64,000 nt of DNA from Streptomyces sp. R33. GTDB lineage: Bacteria > Actinomycetota > Actinomycetes > Streptomycetales > Streptomycetaceae. The stretch is taken from assembly GCF_041200175.1 (NCBI RefSeq), contig NZ_CP165727.1, positions 3,075,501 through 3,139,500 of the forward strand, given 5' to 3'. Position numbers and translations under genes: made by a program. The notes below the pieces were generated by a model. That model saw only the letters and a list, made by a program, of their open reading frames with translations. It had not been told where the DNA came from and made no database searches. Positions 1 through 9,750 of the stretch are shown here, piece after piece (position 1 is the stretch's first letter; every line of letters starts with the position of its first letter).

Positions 1-4
1 CGGT

Positions 5-997
5 TCAGCTGCCCTTGGGGTCGAGTGCGTCACGCAGCCCGTCCCCGAAGAGGTTGAACGCCAGGACGGTGATGAAGATCGTGATACCCGGGACCACCAT
101 GTACGCGGGGTCGTCCTGGTAGATGGGGATGGCGTCGGAGAGCATCTTTCCCCAGGAGGCGGTGGGCGGCTTGACGCCGGCACCGAGGAAGCTGAGGGCC
201 GCCTCCGTCAGGATGTTGGTCGGGATGAGCAGCGTCGAGTAGACGAGGATCGGCGCGACCAGATTGGGCAGCAGCTCCTTGATCAGGATGTAGCCGCGGC
301 CCGCCCCGAGGCTGCGGGCGGCCTCGACGTACTCGCGCTCCCGCAGGGAGATCGTCTGGCCCCGGACGATACGGCCGATGTACGGCCAGCCGAAGAAGCC
401 GATGACGACGATCAGTACGCCCATCCGTACGCCCGAACCCTCGAACCCCCAGAGGGAGTTGGGGACGACGGAGACCAGGGCGATGGTGAACAGCAGCTGC
501 GGGAAGGCCAGCAGCAGGTCCATCAGACGGCTGATGATGCCGTCGACCCAGCCGCCGAGGAACCCGGCGAGGGCGCCGAGCAGGCTGCCTATGGTGACCG
601 ACACGAAGGCCGACAGGAAGGCGACGACCAGGGAGATGCGGGCGCCGTAGACGATCCGGCTGAACACGTCGCGGCCGTTGGTGGGTTCGACGCCGAGCAG
701 GAAGTCGGAGCTCATCCCGCCGAAGGATCCGAGCGGTGTGCCCAGGTCCGGGTCGATCAAGTCCTCGTGGAACTCGTTGGGCGGGTGGCCCAGCAGGCTC
801 ACGATCTGCGGTGCGAAGACCGCCACCAGGATCAGGAAGATCACGACCACGCCGCCGGTCAGCGCGACCTTGTCGCGCTTGAGCCGCATCCAGGCGATGC
901 GGCCGGGCGAGCGGCCTTCGATGGCCTTGGCAGGGACGTCGGCTACGGACACGGGTGCGGGTGATTCCGCGCTCGTGTCATGCAGTGGTGCCGTCAT
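5..997 (-). CDS. ABC transporter permease, DppC/OppC type
   Basis: Inner-membrane permease subunit of a peptide/nickel (Dpp/Opp) importer, 330 aa, about the family's usual length. An N-terminal OppC_N-like segment with one membrane helix (about residues 43-65) is followed by an extracytoplasmic stretch and five further hydrophobic segments. The cytoplasmic coupling loop (EAA motif) reads EAARSLGAG. I chose the ATG at 997 because the Dpp-like sequence begins there and a G-rich stretch (GAGGGG) lies upstream; the frame is open to 1147 without homology-like sequence. A DppC subunit needs a DppB partner, a binding protein and ATPases, none of which lie to its right, so they should be off the left edge. 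The substrate cannot be told from this subunit. Confidence 0.93.
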   Translation of the reverse strand: MTAPLHDTSAESPAPVSVADVPAKAIEGRSPGRIAWMRLKRDKVALTGGVVVIFLILVAVFAPQIVSLLGHPPNEFHEDLIDPDLGTPLGSFGGMSSDFLLGVEPTNGRDVFSRIVYGARISLVVAFLSAFVSVTIGSLLGALAGFLGGWVDGIISRLMDLLLAFPQLLFTIALVSVVPNSLWGFEGSGVRMGVLIVVIGFFGWPYIGRIVRGQTISLREREYVEAARSLGAGRGYILIKELLPNLVAPILVYSTLLIPTNILTEAALSFLGAGVKPPTASWGKMLSDAIPIYQDDPAYMVVPGITIFITVLAFNLFGDGLRDALDPKGS

Positions 998-1413
998 CGT
1001 GGTGGGGACCCCTCTCGGCCGACGGGTTGCCGGCCCATGCCCGCCGCTGTGGCGGCGTTGGTGCGGAGTGGCGCTCGGAGTGCGTGGTGACACGCAGGAC
1101 GCGTGCTGAGGTGCAAGAACTGCAGGAAGTGCTGTGCAAAGCCACAAGCAAAATTCATGTACGGAACCGGTCTTCGAAGGACTGACCGGCTCTTGGGTGG
1201 GGAGTCTTCATCGGCGCTGCGATCAGCCGCCAGACCCGCAGATGAATGGATGCGCAACCGTGATGTGAGGGTCGAGTTCCCGTTATCCGGACTTCGCTCT
1301 CGCCTGAGCGGATCAAGACCGTCCGTTCGGTACGCAATCGGACATGGCGCCCAACTCGCGGTAGGAGCATGCGTTTTGGCTCCACAACAGCGATGAAATC
1401 CGGACAAGCCGAA
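998..1413. other. Intergenic region upstream of the permease
   Basis: About 415 bases without a convincing gene. Open frames here have poor third-position GC bias and no recognisable protein. The stretch is less GC-rich than its flanks and should hold the promoter of the leftward permease operon. I could not fix -35 and -10 elements with confidence. Confidence 0.5.
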
Positions 1414-1443
1414 GGCCGCAGGGAACGGTGGTTCCCTGCGGCC
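1414..1443 (-). terminator. Hairpin terminator after the sseB-like gene
   Basis: Perfect 13-bp stem (1414-1426 pairs with 1431-1443) around a GGTG loop, 60 bases past the stop of the leftward sseB-like gene at 1504. It would separate that transcript from the permease operon. There is no clear U tract, as is common in Streptomyces. Confidence 0.75.
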
Positions 1444-1503
1444 TCAGGTCTTCCGGACACGGCTGTCTCAGTGGCCGGGCAGACCCCGGCGGGCAGCCCC
1501 GGG

Positions 1504-2244
1504 TCAGTACGCGGGGGCCTGGCCCTCGCGGTCGTAGAAAGGGCGGCTCTGGGCGCGCAGCCACATCGCGACGGGATCGTGCTCGTCCGCCAGCGCCACC
1601 GTGCACACCGGCACGCCCTCGGGGACCGCGCCGACCGACTGGCGCATCATCTCCCGTACGGATTCCAGCGCGGGCCCGGAGGCGTCGTACAGGTCGAGCC
1701 CGACCGCGAGGTAGGGCGAGCCCAGCGAGGGCTGCACCCAGGCGCGGCGCAGCGAGCGGACGGCGGGGGTGCGGTGCGCGTGCTGGGTCAGCAGCCCGTA
1801 GAACTGCGGGAGCTCCAGGGCGGGCTCGGACAGCCGCAGCGGGCCGGCCGGCATCCGGTCGAGACCGGTGGCGATCCGGCGCAGGTCGGCCCAGGGGATG
1901 CCGAGGCCGCCGCCCTGGGCGTGCGGGTTGAGCCACAGGCCCCAGCGGTCCGGGTAGAGGGCGCGGGCGATGTCCCGGCCGGTGACCACCTCGTAGCCCC
2001 GGCTCCAGCCGCTGGCGGCCAGTTCCTGGGGGGAGGTCACGCACGGCGCGTACCCGAGGCCCTCGACCTCCATGCCGCCGTACTGGGCGTCCGGGGAGCC
2101 CGGCTGCCCCTGCCAGAGCAGCATCCACAGGCGGCCCTCGGCGAGGGCGTGCAGAAGCGACTCGTAGCTCTCGTAGCGCCCGGGAGTCACCTGGCGCAAC
2201 ATGTGCTCGAGCTGCCCGGCCGCGGCCGTGCCTGACGCACTCAC
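1504..2244 (-). CDS. SseB family protein (enhanced serine sensitivity), copy 1
   Basis: Soluble cytoplasmic protein of 246 aa resembling the SseB family, named for the serine-sensitivity effect of E. coli sseB; its biochemical role is not established. No signal peptide or membrane segment is visible. The N-terminal half has the SseB-N pattern with an aromatic LWMLLWQG strand, and the C-terminal half the SseB-C pattern, ending in the AQSRPFYDREG region. It is the downstream member of a tandem pair with the gene at 2306-3040, whose C terminus ends in the similar RVRPFYLP. Only about 60 bases separate the two, so they are probably co-transcribed. They sit next to the glycine/serine genes, which fits a role in serine homeostasis; that is inference. 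Confidence 0.85.
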   Translation of the reverse strand: MSASGTAAAGQLEHMLRQVTPGRYESYESLLHALAEGRLWMLLWQGQPGSPDAQYGGMEVEGLGYAPCVTSPQELAASGWSRGYEVVTGRDIARALYPDRWGLWLNPHAQGGGLGIPWADLRRIATGLDRMPAGPLRLSEPALELPQFYGLLTQHAHRTPAVRSLRRAWVQPSLGSPYLAVGLDLYDASGPALESVREMMRQSVGAVPEGVPVCTVALADEHDPVAMWLRAQSRPFYDREGQAPAY

Positions 2245-2305
2245 CCGGTACTCCTTCTTCGTCTGCCCGTCGTCCCACCCGTATCCGCACCCAGCTTAAG
2301 CGGCC

Positions 2306-3040
2306 CTACGGCAGGTAGAAGGGGCGTACGCGCGTAACGATGAAGTCGACCACCGGGTCCTGCGCGGCGTCCAGGAGGATCAACTGCACGGGCCAGGGCG
2401 GCGGTACCCGGGTCAGGGCCCGGCCGAGGGCGTCCATCGGGGCGTTCCGCATCTCGGGCTCCCATCCCAGCAGCCGGACGCCGATGTAGAGCTCCGGGTC
2501 CCCGCCCTCGACGCTGGCGAGGCAGCGGTGGGCGGCGGCGACCACGCCGGTCGCGCGGAACTCCTCGGCGGCGGCGGTCAGGAAGTCCACCGGGTCTTCC
2601 TGCCAGTCGGGCTCGTAGAGCCGGACGCGGCCGCCGGTGGCGGGGCCGTCGAGCGGGGTCCGGCCGATGCGGCAGAGCTCCGCAACGGCGGGCGGGGGCA
2701 GCGGGACGCCGACGGCGCCCTCGGGGTTCACGGCGATGCCGAGCTGCGGGGGCAGCCCCCGGGCGAACTCGACGGCCGGGGCGACGGCGAAGTCCATGGC
2801 GGGTCCGGCGCAGGCGCGGAACTGGGCCTCGGAGCTGTAGACGGGGACGTACGCGGCCCCGGCGATCTCCATGGTGGGGAGCACGAGGCCGGCCGCGTCC
2901 GGGCCGCCACCGCCGGGCAGGGGCACCCAGAGCAGGCTCCGGCCGAGCACCTCGACGATCCGGGCCCCGGCGTCCGCCTGCCCGAGCGCCGCCCCGAGCA
3001 CCTGCTCCAGCTCGTTGTCCGGCCAGCCGCCGCCCTGCAT
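2306..3040 (-). CDS. SseB family protein (enhanced serine sensitivity), copy 2
   Basis: Paralogue of the gene at 1504-2244, 244 aa, upstream in the same leftward unit. It begins MQGGGWPDNELEQVL and carries an N-terminal SseB domain (strands around SLLWVPLPG and PVYSSEAQF, residues about 30-120) and an SseB C-terminal domain (residues about 130-244). No catalytic motif can be pointed to. The ATG at 3040 is supported by a GGAGG-like sequence just upstream. The two copies differ enough to be old duplicates rather than a recent repeat. Function beyond the family name is unknown. Confidence 0.85.
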   Translation of the reverse strand: MQGGGWPDNELEQVLGAALGQADAGARIVEVLGRSLLWVPLPGGGGPDAAGLVLPTMEIAGAAYVPVYSSEAQFRACAGPAMDFAVAPAVEFARGLPPQLGIAVNPEGAVGVPLPPPAVAELCRIGRTPLDGPATGGRVRLYEPDWQEDPVDFLTAAAEEFRATGVVAAAHRCLASVEGGDPELYIGVRLLGWEPEMRNAPMDALGRALTRVPPPWPVQLILLDAAQDPVVDFIVTRVRPFYLP

Positions 3041-3113
3041 GTACGCCTCCGTTGATTTCGCCCCACGCTGTCGGCCCGAGGTTAACGGCTCGCGCCCCGC
3101 CCTCTTCCGGGGG

Positions 3114-3779
3114 CTATGCCGAGTCCTGCCGGAACGCTATGCGGGTCACGGACGCGGCCGAGCCGCGGTCCAGGAGGACCGCCGACGTGCAGCCCGCGGG
3201 GAGGCGGCCCGATTCCGCTTCGCGCAGCAGCCGGGCCACCGCGCCCCGATGGCGGGCGAAGGCGTACGCCGACACCCCCCGCCCCCGCGCCGCCTGCCCG
3301 GACAGGGCCTCCTCGGGGGTGGTGTCCAGCAGCAGCAGGTGCAGCGCCCGGCCCCGCCGCCGTGCGGCCGCGGCCAGCAGGCTCCGCACCCAGCTCTGCG
3401 TCCCGCAGTCGTGCACCACCGCGGAGGCCCCGGAACGCAGCGTCCGCCACAGCCCCCAGTAGTGCGCGAAGCGGACCAGCGGCCGGTAGACCGCGTACGG
3501 CAGCGCCCGCGGCATCCGCCGCTCCCAGCGCTCGCGCACGTCCTGGGAGTCGATGCCGCCACCCTGCACCGCCCGCTTGATCAGCGTGCTCTTGCCGCCG
3601 CCGGGCAGGCCGGACACCACGACGATGTCCCCTTCGGCGAAGCCGAGCCACTGCGGTCCGTGCGGCCCCCGGCCGCGCAGGTCGCGTACGGGACCGCCGG
3701 CGGAGCGCGCCCGCCGCGCCGCCGGCACTCCCTCCACGGCTCCCGTCCCGGTCGCCGCCAGCACTCCGAATCTCCGCAC
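3114..3779 (-). CDS. AAA/P-loop ATPase (kinase-like)
   Basis: Cytoplasmic P-loop NTPase of 221 aa. The Walker A motif GLPGGGKST lies at about residues 58-66 after a strand reading DIVVVSG. The rest resembles small AAA_33-type nucleotide or sugar kinases: a mid-protein strand ASAVVHDCGTQ could be the Walker B equivalent, and LHLLLLDTTPEEAL carries the adenine-pocket pattern. The GTG at 3779 was chosen because a GGGGGAAGG ribosome site stands 8 bases before it. It lies about 75 bases upstream of the sseB pair on the same strand and may head that operon. The substrate is unknown. Confidence 0.8.
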   Translation of the reverse strand: MRRFGVLAATGTGAVEGVPAARRARSAGGPVRDLRGRGPHGPQWLGFAEGDIVVVSGLPGGGKSTLIKRAVQGGGIDSQDVRERWERRMPRALPYAVYRPLVRFAHYWGLWRTLRSGASAVVHDCGTQSWVRSLLAAAARRRGRALHLLLLDTTPEEALSGQAARGRGVSAYAFARHRGAVARLLREAESGRLPAGCTSAVLLDRGSAASVTRIAFRQDSA

Positions 3780-3987
3780 AGTGATCGCCTTCCCCCATCG
3801 GGCCCGCAGGGCCCCTCATGCCCACTGAGTGTAAAGAGACGGTAATCCGGCACCGCCCGGTTCCGGCCTGAGCTTCCGGGCACCTGACCGGTCCGTACGT
3901 TCTTTCGGGCCCGACCGCCCGATCACCCGGACGGCGTGCAATGATGTGCGCCATCTGGACCAACTGCATACCGGCCGCTTGAATCCG

Positions 3988-4224
3988 CGCGGGAGAGTCC
4001 CGGCAGGCCGTGAGGCCGTGCCCGGGCGCCGAAGGAGCAAGTTCCTCCCTTGAATCTCTCAGGCCCCGTACCGCGTGGATGAGGCAGATCTGAAAAGCGA
4101 GCCGCGCCGCCGTCCCTCACGACGGCATCCGCGTGCGCTCCACCCAAGGTGCAAGTCGAGGTTCCCCGGGTCCGACCGGGAACTCTCGGCGAACCTCTCA
4201 GGTTCCGATGACAGATGGGGAGGA
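3988..4224 (+). ncRNA. Tandem glycine riboswitch (gcvT element)
   Basis: Two successive glycine aptamers in the gcvT leader. Aptamer 1 (about 3988-4098) has GGGAGAG, then GCGCCGAAGGAGCAAG and AATCTCTCAGG. Aptamer 2 (about 4115-4224) has CCAAGGTGCAAG, ACTCTCGGCGAACCTCTCAGG and a closing GACAGATGGGGAGG. This CTCTCAGG-type core and its duplication define the family, which usually activates gcv expression when glycine is abundant. It ends about 45 bases before the gcvT start. No strong intrinsic terminator is visible between aptamer 2 and gcvT, so control of translation is plausible. Confidence 0.95.
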
Positions 4225-4267
4225 TCGTCCTCGTCATGTCATGCCCTGGGACCCGGGAGCCACACCC

Positions 4268-5383
4268 ATGAGCACTGCCCCCCGCCTGACCGCCCTCGAT
4301 GCGCTGCACCGTTCGCTCGGTGCGACCATGACCGATTTCGCGGGCTGGGACATGCCCCTGCGGTACGCCAGTGAGCGCGACGAGCACAACGCCGTCCGCA
4401 CCAAGGCCGGTCTGTTCGACCTGTCCCACATGGGCGAGATCACGCTGACCGGCCCGGAGGCCGTCAAGGCCCTGGACTACGCGCTGGTCGGCAACATCTC
4501 CACCGTCGGCGTCGGCCGCGCCCGCTACACGCACATCTGCCAGGAGGACGGCGGGATCGTCGACGACCTGATCGTCTACCGCCTGGGCGAGACCGAGTAC
4601 ATGGTCGTCGCGAACGCCTCCAACGCCCAGGTCGTCCTGGACGCCCTGACCGAGCGCGCCGCCGGGTTCGACACCGAGGTCCGCGACGACCGCGACGCGT
4701 ACGCGCTGATCGCCGTCCAGGGCCCGGAGTCCCCCGGCATCCTCGCCTCCCTCACGGACGCCGACCTGGACGGCCTGAAGTACTACGCCGGCCTGCCGGG
4801 CACCGTCGCGGGCGTGCCCGCGCTGATCGCGCGTACGGGCTACACGGGCGAGGACGGCTTCGAGCTGTTCGTCGCCCCCGAGCACGCCGTCGAGCTGTGG
4901 CAGGCGCTGACCAAGGCCGGCGAGGGCGTCGGCCTGGTCCCGGCGGGCCTGTCCTGCCGGGACACCCTGCGCCTGGAGGCGGGCATGCCGCTGTACGGGC
5001 ACGAGCTGACCACCTCCCTCACCCCGTTCGACGCGGGGCTGGGCCGGGTCGTGAAGTTCGAGAAGGAGGGCGAGTTCGTGGGCCGCGCCGCCCTGGAGGC
5101 CGCCGCCGAGCGCGCCGCCACGAACCCGCCGCGCAAGCTGGTCGGCCTGATCGCCGAGGGCCGCCGCGTCCCGCGCGCCGGCTTCCCCGTCGTGGCCGGC
5201 GGGCAGGTCATCGGCGAGGTCACGTCGGGTGCCCCGTCCCCGACGCTGGGCAAGCCGATCGCGATGGCGTACGTGGACGCGGCGCACGCCGCGCCCGGCA
5301 CCTCCGGCGTCGGCGTGGACATTCGCGGTACGCATGAGCCGTACGAGGTCGTGGCCCTGCCGTTCTACAAGCGGCAGAAGTAG
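4268..5383 (+). CDS. gcvT: Glycine cleavage system T protein (aminomethyltransferase)
   Basis: T protein of the cytoplasmic glycine cleavage complex: it takes the aminomethyl group from lipoyl-GcvH, transfers the C1 unit to tetrahydrofolate and releases ammonia. It is 371 aa, the family length. The folate-binding GCV_T domain covers residues about 8-260, with the conserved catalytic aspartate in GGIVDD (D99/D100), and the C-terminal barrel covers 280-365. The ATG at 4268 gives the family N terminus; the frame is open back to 4133 but that part is riboswitch. It is first in the gcvT-gcvH-glyA run under the glycine riboswitch. The decarboxylase gene gcvP is not in the window. Confidence 0.97.
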   Translation: MSTAPRLTALDALHRSLGATMTDFAGWDMPLRYASERDEHNAVRTKAGLFDLSHMGEITLTGPEAVKALDYALVGNISTVGVGRARYTHICQEDGGIVDDLIVYRLGETEYMVVANASNAQVVLDALTERAAGFDTEVRDDRDAYALIAVQGPESPGILASLTDADLDGLKYYAGLPGTVAGVPALIARTGYTGEDGFELFVAPEHAVELWQALTKAGEGVGLVPAGLSCRDTLRLEAGMPLYGHELTTSLTPFDAGLGRVVKFEKEGEFVGRAALEAAAERAATNPPRKLVGLIAEGRRVPRAGFPVVAGGQVIGEVTSGAPSPTLGKPIAMAYVDAAHAAPGTSGVGVDIRGTHEPYEVVALPFYKRQK

Positions 5384-5506
5384 CGCCCGTACCCGTACCG
5401 GCTCCCCGTCGACGCCGTGAGCGCGTCGTACGGGCGCCGTACCGGCCGTCTCAGCACGCAAGACCACTGTTCGTATCCACTCCCCCGCATCCAGGAGAAT
5501 CAGGTC

Positions 5507-5887
5507 ATGAGCAACCCCCAGCAGCTGCGTTACAGCAAGGAGCACGAGTGGCTGTCGACCGCCGAGGACGGCGTCGCGACGGTCGGCATCACGGAGTTCG
5601 CGGCCAACGCGCTCGGTGACGTCGTCTACGCCCAGCTCCCCGAGGTCGGCGACACGGTGACCGCGGGCGAGACCTGCGGCGAGCTGGAGTCGACCAAGTC
5701 CGTCAGCGACCTGTACTCCCCCGTCACCGGTGAGGTCGTCGAGGCCAACCAGGACGTCGTGGACGACCCGGCGCTCGTGAACAGCGCCCCGTTCGAGGGC
5801 GGCTGGCTGTTCAAGGTGCGCGTCGCGGAGGAGCCGGCCGACCTGCTCTCCGCCGACGAGTACGCCAAGCTCACCGCCGGTAACTGA
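5507..5887 (+). CDS. gcvH: Glycine cleavage system H protein
   Basis: Lipoyl carrier protein of the glycine cleavage complex, 126 aa. It shuttles the aminomethyl intermediate from the P protein to GcvT. The lipoylated lysine is K64 in [10 protein letters not shown], and the flanking hairpin [11 protein letters not shown] is intact. The ATG at 5507 follows an AGGAGAATCAG ribosome site; the frame is open upstream to 5417 but without family similarity. It lies 123 bases after gcvT and 15 before glyA, so the three genes probably form one riboswitch-controlled transcript. Confidence 0.97.
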   Translation: MSNPQQLRYSKEHEWLSTAEDGVATVGITEFAANALGDVVYAQLPEVGDTVTAGETCGELESTKSVSDLYSPVTGEVVEANQDVVDDPALVNSAPFEGGWLFKVRVAEEPADLLSADEYAKLTAGN

Positions 5888-5902
5888 CCCCAGGGGATCC
5901 TG

Positions 5903-7159
5903 ATGTCCGTACTGAACACCCCCCTCCACGAGCTCGACCCCGACGTCGCCGCCGCCGTCGACGCCGAGCTCGCCCGCCAGCAGTCCACCCTGGAAATGAT
6001 CGCGTCGGAGAACTTCGCTCCGGTCGCCGTCATGGAGGCCCAGGGCTCGGTCCTGACCAACAAGTACGCCGAGGGCTACCCGGGCCGCCGCTACTACGGC
6101 GGCTGCGAGCACGTCGACGTCGTCGAGCAGATCGCGATCGACCGCATCAAGGCGCTGTTCGGCGCCGAGGCCGCGAACGTCCAGCCGCACTCGGGTGCGC
6201 AGGCGAACGCGGCCGCGATGTTCGCGCTGCTGAAGCCGGGCGACACGATCATGGGCCTGAACCTGGCCCACGGCGGTCACCTGACCCACGGCATGAAGAT
6301 CAACTTCTCCGGCAAGCTCTACAACGTGGTCCCGTACCACGTCGACGAGACCGGCGAGGTCGACATGGCCGAGGTCGAGCGCCTCGCCAAGGAGTCCAAG
6401 CCGCAGCTGATCGTCGCCGGCTGGTCCGCCTACCCGCGCCAGCTGGACTTCGCCGCCTTCCGCCGCATCGCGGACGAGGTCGGCGCGTACCTGATGGTCG
6501 ACATGGCGCACTTCGCCGGCCTGGTGGCCGCGGGCCTGCACCCGAACCCGGTGCCGCACGCCCACGTCGTCACCACCACCACGCACAAGACCCTCGGCGG
6601 TCCGCGCGGCGGCGTCATCCTGTCGACGCAGGAGCTGGCCAAGAAGATCAACTCCGCGGTCTTCCCGGGTCAGCAGGGCGGCCCGCTGGAGCACGTGATC
6701 GCGGCCAAGGCGGTCTCCTTCAAGGTGGCGGCCTCGCCCGAGTTCAAGGAGCGCCAGGAGCGCACCCTCGAGGGCGCGAAGATCCTCGCCGAGCGCCTGG
6801 TCCAGGACGACGTCAAGGCCGTGGGCGTGGACGTCCTCACCGGCGGCACCGACGTGCACCTGGTCCTGGTCGACCTGCGCAACTCCGAGCTCGACGGGCA
6901 GCAGGCCGAGGACCGCCTCCACGAGGTCGGCATCACGGTCAACCGCAACGCGATCCCGAACGACCCGCGGCCGCCGATGGTCACCTCGGGTCTGCGGATC
7001 GGTACGCCGGCCCTCGCGACCCGCGGTTTCGACGCCGAGGCCTTCACCGAGGTCGCCGAGATCATCGCGCAGGCGCTGAAGCCGGCCTACGACAGCGAGG
7101 CCCTCAAGGCCCGCGTCTCCGCGCTCGCCGCGAAGTTCCCGCTGTACCCGTCGCTCTAG
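5903..7159 (+). CDS. glyA: Serine hydroxymethyltransferase
   Basis: PLP-dependent cytoplasmic enzyme interconverting glycine plus 5,10-methylene-THF with serine plus THF. It is 418 aa, the full family length. The PLP Schiff-base lysine is K229 in [10 protein letters not shown], preceded by the cofactor-binding strand DMAHFAGLV. The substrate-binding segment EMIASENF (residues about 31-38) and the glycine-rich [11 protein letters not shown] are intact. An AGGGGATCCTG ribosome site precedes the ATG. It lies 15 bases after gcvH, so the C1 unit released by GcvT can be used at once to make serine. A strong hairpin follows the stop. Confidence 0.97.
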   Translation: MSVLNTPLHELDPDVAAAVDAELARQQSTLEMIASENFAPVAVMEAQGSVLTNKYAEGYPGRRYYGGCEHVDVVEQIAIDRIKALFGAEAANVQPHSGAQANAAAMFALLKPGDTIMGLNLAHGGHLTHGMKINFSGKLYNVVPYHVDETGEVDMAEVERLAKESKPQLIVAGWSAYPRQLDFAAFRRIADEVGAYLMVDMAHFAGLVAAGLHPNPVPHAHVVTTTTHKTLGGPRGGVILSTQELAKKINSAVFPGQQGGPLEHVIAAKAVSFKVAASPEFKERQERTLEGAKILAERLVQDDVKAVGVDVLTGGTDVHLVLVDLRNSELDGQQAEDRLHEVGITVNRNAIPNDPRPPMVTSGLRIGTPALATRGFDAEAFTEVAEIIAQALKPAYDSEALKARVSALAAKFPLYPSL

Positions 7160-7172
7160 GTGACGGCTTGGG

Positions 7173-7206
7173 AGGGCCCGGCCTGGTGTCACAGGGCCGG
7201 GCCCTT
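7173..7206 (+). terminator. Terminator after glyA
   Basis: GC-rich inverted repeat AGGGCCCGGCC / GGGCCGGGCCCTT with a short loop, starting 14 bases past the glyA stop. It should end the gcvT-gcvH-glyA transcript. Confidence 0.85.
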
Positions 7207-7377
7207 CCTGTGTGACACGAGCCATACCCGAGCGCCGTCCGGCCACCATCTCGGGCAGACGAAACGTTCACCTCGCCACGTTAAGCTCGACTGTCGGACA
7301 AAATCCGAACAATCCCCCCTCGTACGTTCCACCCCGCCTGCCCCTCCACCCACGAGCAGACAAGGGAGTCCGCCACC

Positions 7378-8760
<1,383 letters not shown>

Positions 8761-8779
8761 TCCGGCAGGCATGACGAGT

Positions 8780-8810
8780 GAGGGGCCCGGCGCCATGCGC
8801 CGGGCCCCTC
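8780..8810 (+). terminator. Terminator after sdaA
   Basis: Perfect 14-bp stem (8780-8793 with 8797-8810) around a CAT loop, 20 bases past the sdaA stop. Confidence 0.88.
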
Positions 8811-8910
8811 CGCGTCGCCCCCACAACGGGCAGGACTCGCAGGTCATTTGAGGTTTGCGGGGAGTTGATCACGCTTGAGGGCGAACCCTCGACCGCAGGC
8901 TGGTTTCTCG

Positions 8911-9036
8911 ATGATCCAGCAGGTCGCCACCGGTTCCGGGGCGTCCAACCAGAGCAACGGCGCCCAGGCCAACGGCGCCGGCTTCACCGCCATCGGGCAG
9001 TCCAACGACTCGTTCGTCTTCAACCCCGTCCCGTAA
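8911..9036 (+). CDS. Small hypothetical protein (41 aa)
   Basis: Unrecognised small ORF beginning MIQQVATGSGASNQSNGA and ending NPVP. It is rich in Asn, Gly, Gln and Ser, with the alternating pattern SNGAQANGAGF, and has no Lys, Arg, Cys or membrane segment. Support for real coding: nearly every codon ends in G or C, the frame fills the gap between the sdaA terminator (ends 8810) and a second strong hairpin (starts 9049), and the stop is 12 bases before that hairpin. The ATG at 8911 has no good ribosome site. A TTG at 8875 in the same frame, after GGGGAG, would add 12 residues. No function is assigned. Confidence 0.6.
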   Translation: MIQQVATGSGASNQSNGAQANGAGFTAIGQSNDSFVFNPVP

Positions 9037-9048
9037 CGGACCGGTGAC

Positions 9049-9085
9049 GCAGCGGCCCGCCCTTCCCTGGAGGGCGGGCCGCTGC
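9049..9085 (+). terminator. Terminator after the small ORF
   Basis: Perfect 15-bp stem (9049-9063 with 9071-9085) and 7-base loop, starting 12 bases after the stop at 9036. Its presence implies a transcript ending here that is distinct from sdaA. Confidence 0.88.
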
Positions 9086-9216
9086 ACGTTCCTGTGCGAA
9101 GACGGGCCCAGCGGCCCTCCGGGTCGGGACCTTCGGCCCGCGGGGGCGGCCTGGAGGTGGGCTAGCTTGCCCGGGAGGGCGGATTCCCCCCGTAAGCCGA
9201 CAGAGAGGTGGAGCGC

Positions 9217-9634
9217 ATGCACGGCGCGGACGGTATCGAGCACCACGTCCTCCCGCTCCGGCTGGAGGCCTCGCCCGCGCCCCTGCCGCTGCTCGGGGCC
9301 TTCACCTACCGCTGCGACCGGCCCTACCGAGCTGGCCCTCGACTTCCGGGGCGCCGGGATGCACGTGGCGCGCTGGGTGTTCTCCCGGGACCTGCTGCTC
9401 GACGGGGAGACCTGCGCGAGGGGCGAGGGGGACGTCCAGGTGTGGCCGCGGTGGCAGGGCAGGGAGCCGCGCGTGTTCCTCGCCTTCACCAACGGCGAGC
9501 GCAGCTGCGTGGTGTCCGCCCGGGCGAAGGACGTGCGCGCGCTGTGCCGACGGCTGGTCGCGCTGGTGCCGCGGGGCGAGGAGCAGCGGTACTACGACCT
9601 CGACGCCGAGCTGAGCACGCTTCTGCCCCGGTAA
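9217..9634 (+). pseudogene. SsgA-family sporulation/cell-division regulator, frame disrupted
   Basis: Resembles the SsgA-like proteins, small sporulating-actinomycete regulators of septum site and cell-wall processes. Codons 1-37 (from ATG 9217, after GAGAGGTGGAG) encode MHGADGIEHH... to YRCDRPY. The rest of the domain continues in the next frame from 9329: ELALDFRGAG, ARWVFSRDLLLDG, GEGDVQVWP and AELSTLLPR. This order of elements (cysteine-containing strand, then W(V/T)F-RELL-like, then GDV-VWP) is the family pattern. Removing one base near 9321-9328 gives about 138 aa, the normal length. It is therefore a recent frameshift, a sequencing error or, less likely, programmed shifting. No other break is seen. 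Confidence 0.75.
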
Positions 9635-9750
9635 ATAGTGACCCGTCCCGTTTCTTTTGGTTTCGGGTGGTTTGGGTGCAACCATGAGCCCGCCGGGAGT
9701 GTCCTCAGCAGTGACACCGGTCCCCGCCTCCGAAGAATCAGGGGGACGTC

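Noticed and set aside
3923-7249. A minus-strand open frame of 1108 codons across gcvT, gcvH and glyA
   Set aside because: It is antisense to three clear enzymes and riboswitch; its length comes from the high third-position GC bias and the protein is Val/Gly/Arg/Asp noise without domains.
7207-7377. A second glycine or serine riboswitch before sdaA
   Set aside because: I looked for the glycine core (CTCTCAGG, GAAGGAGCAA) and found none; the stretch is an ordinary promoter region.
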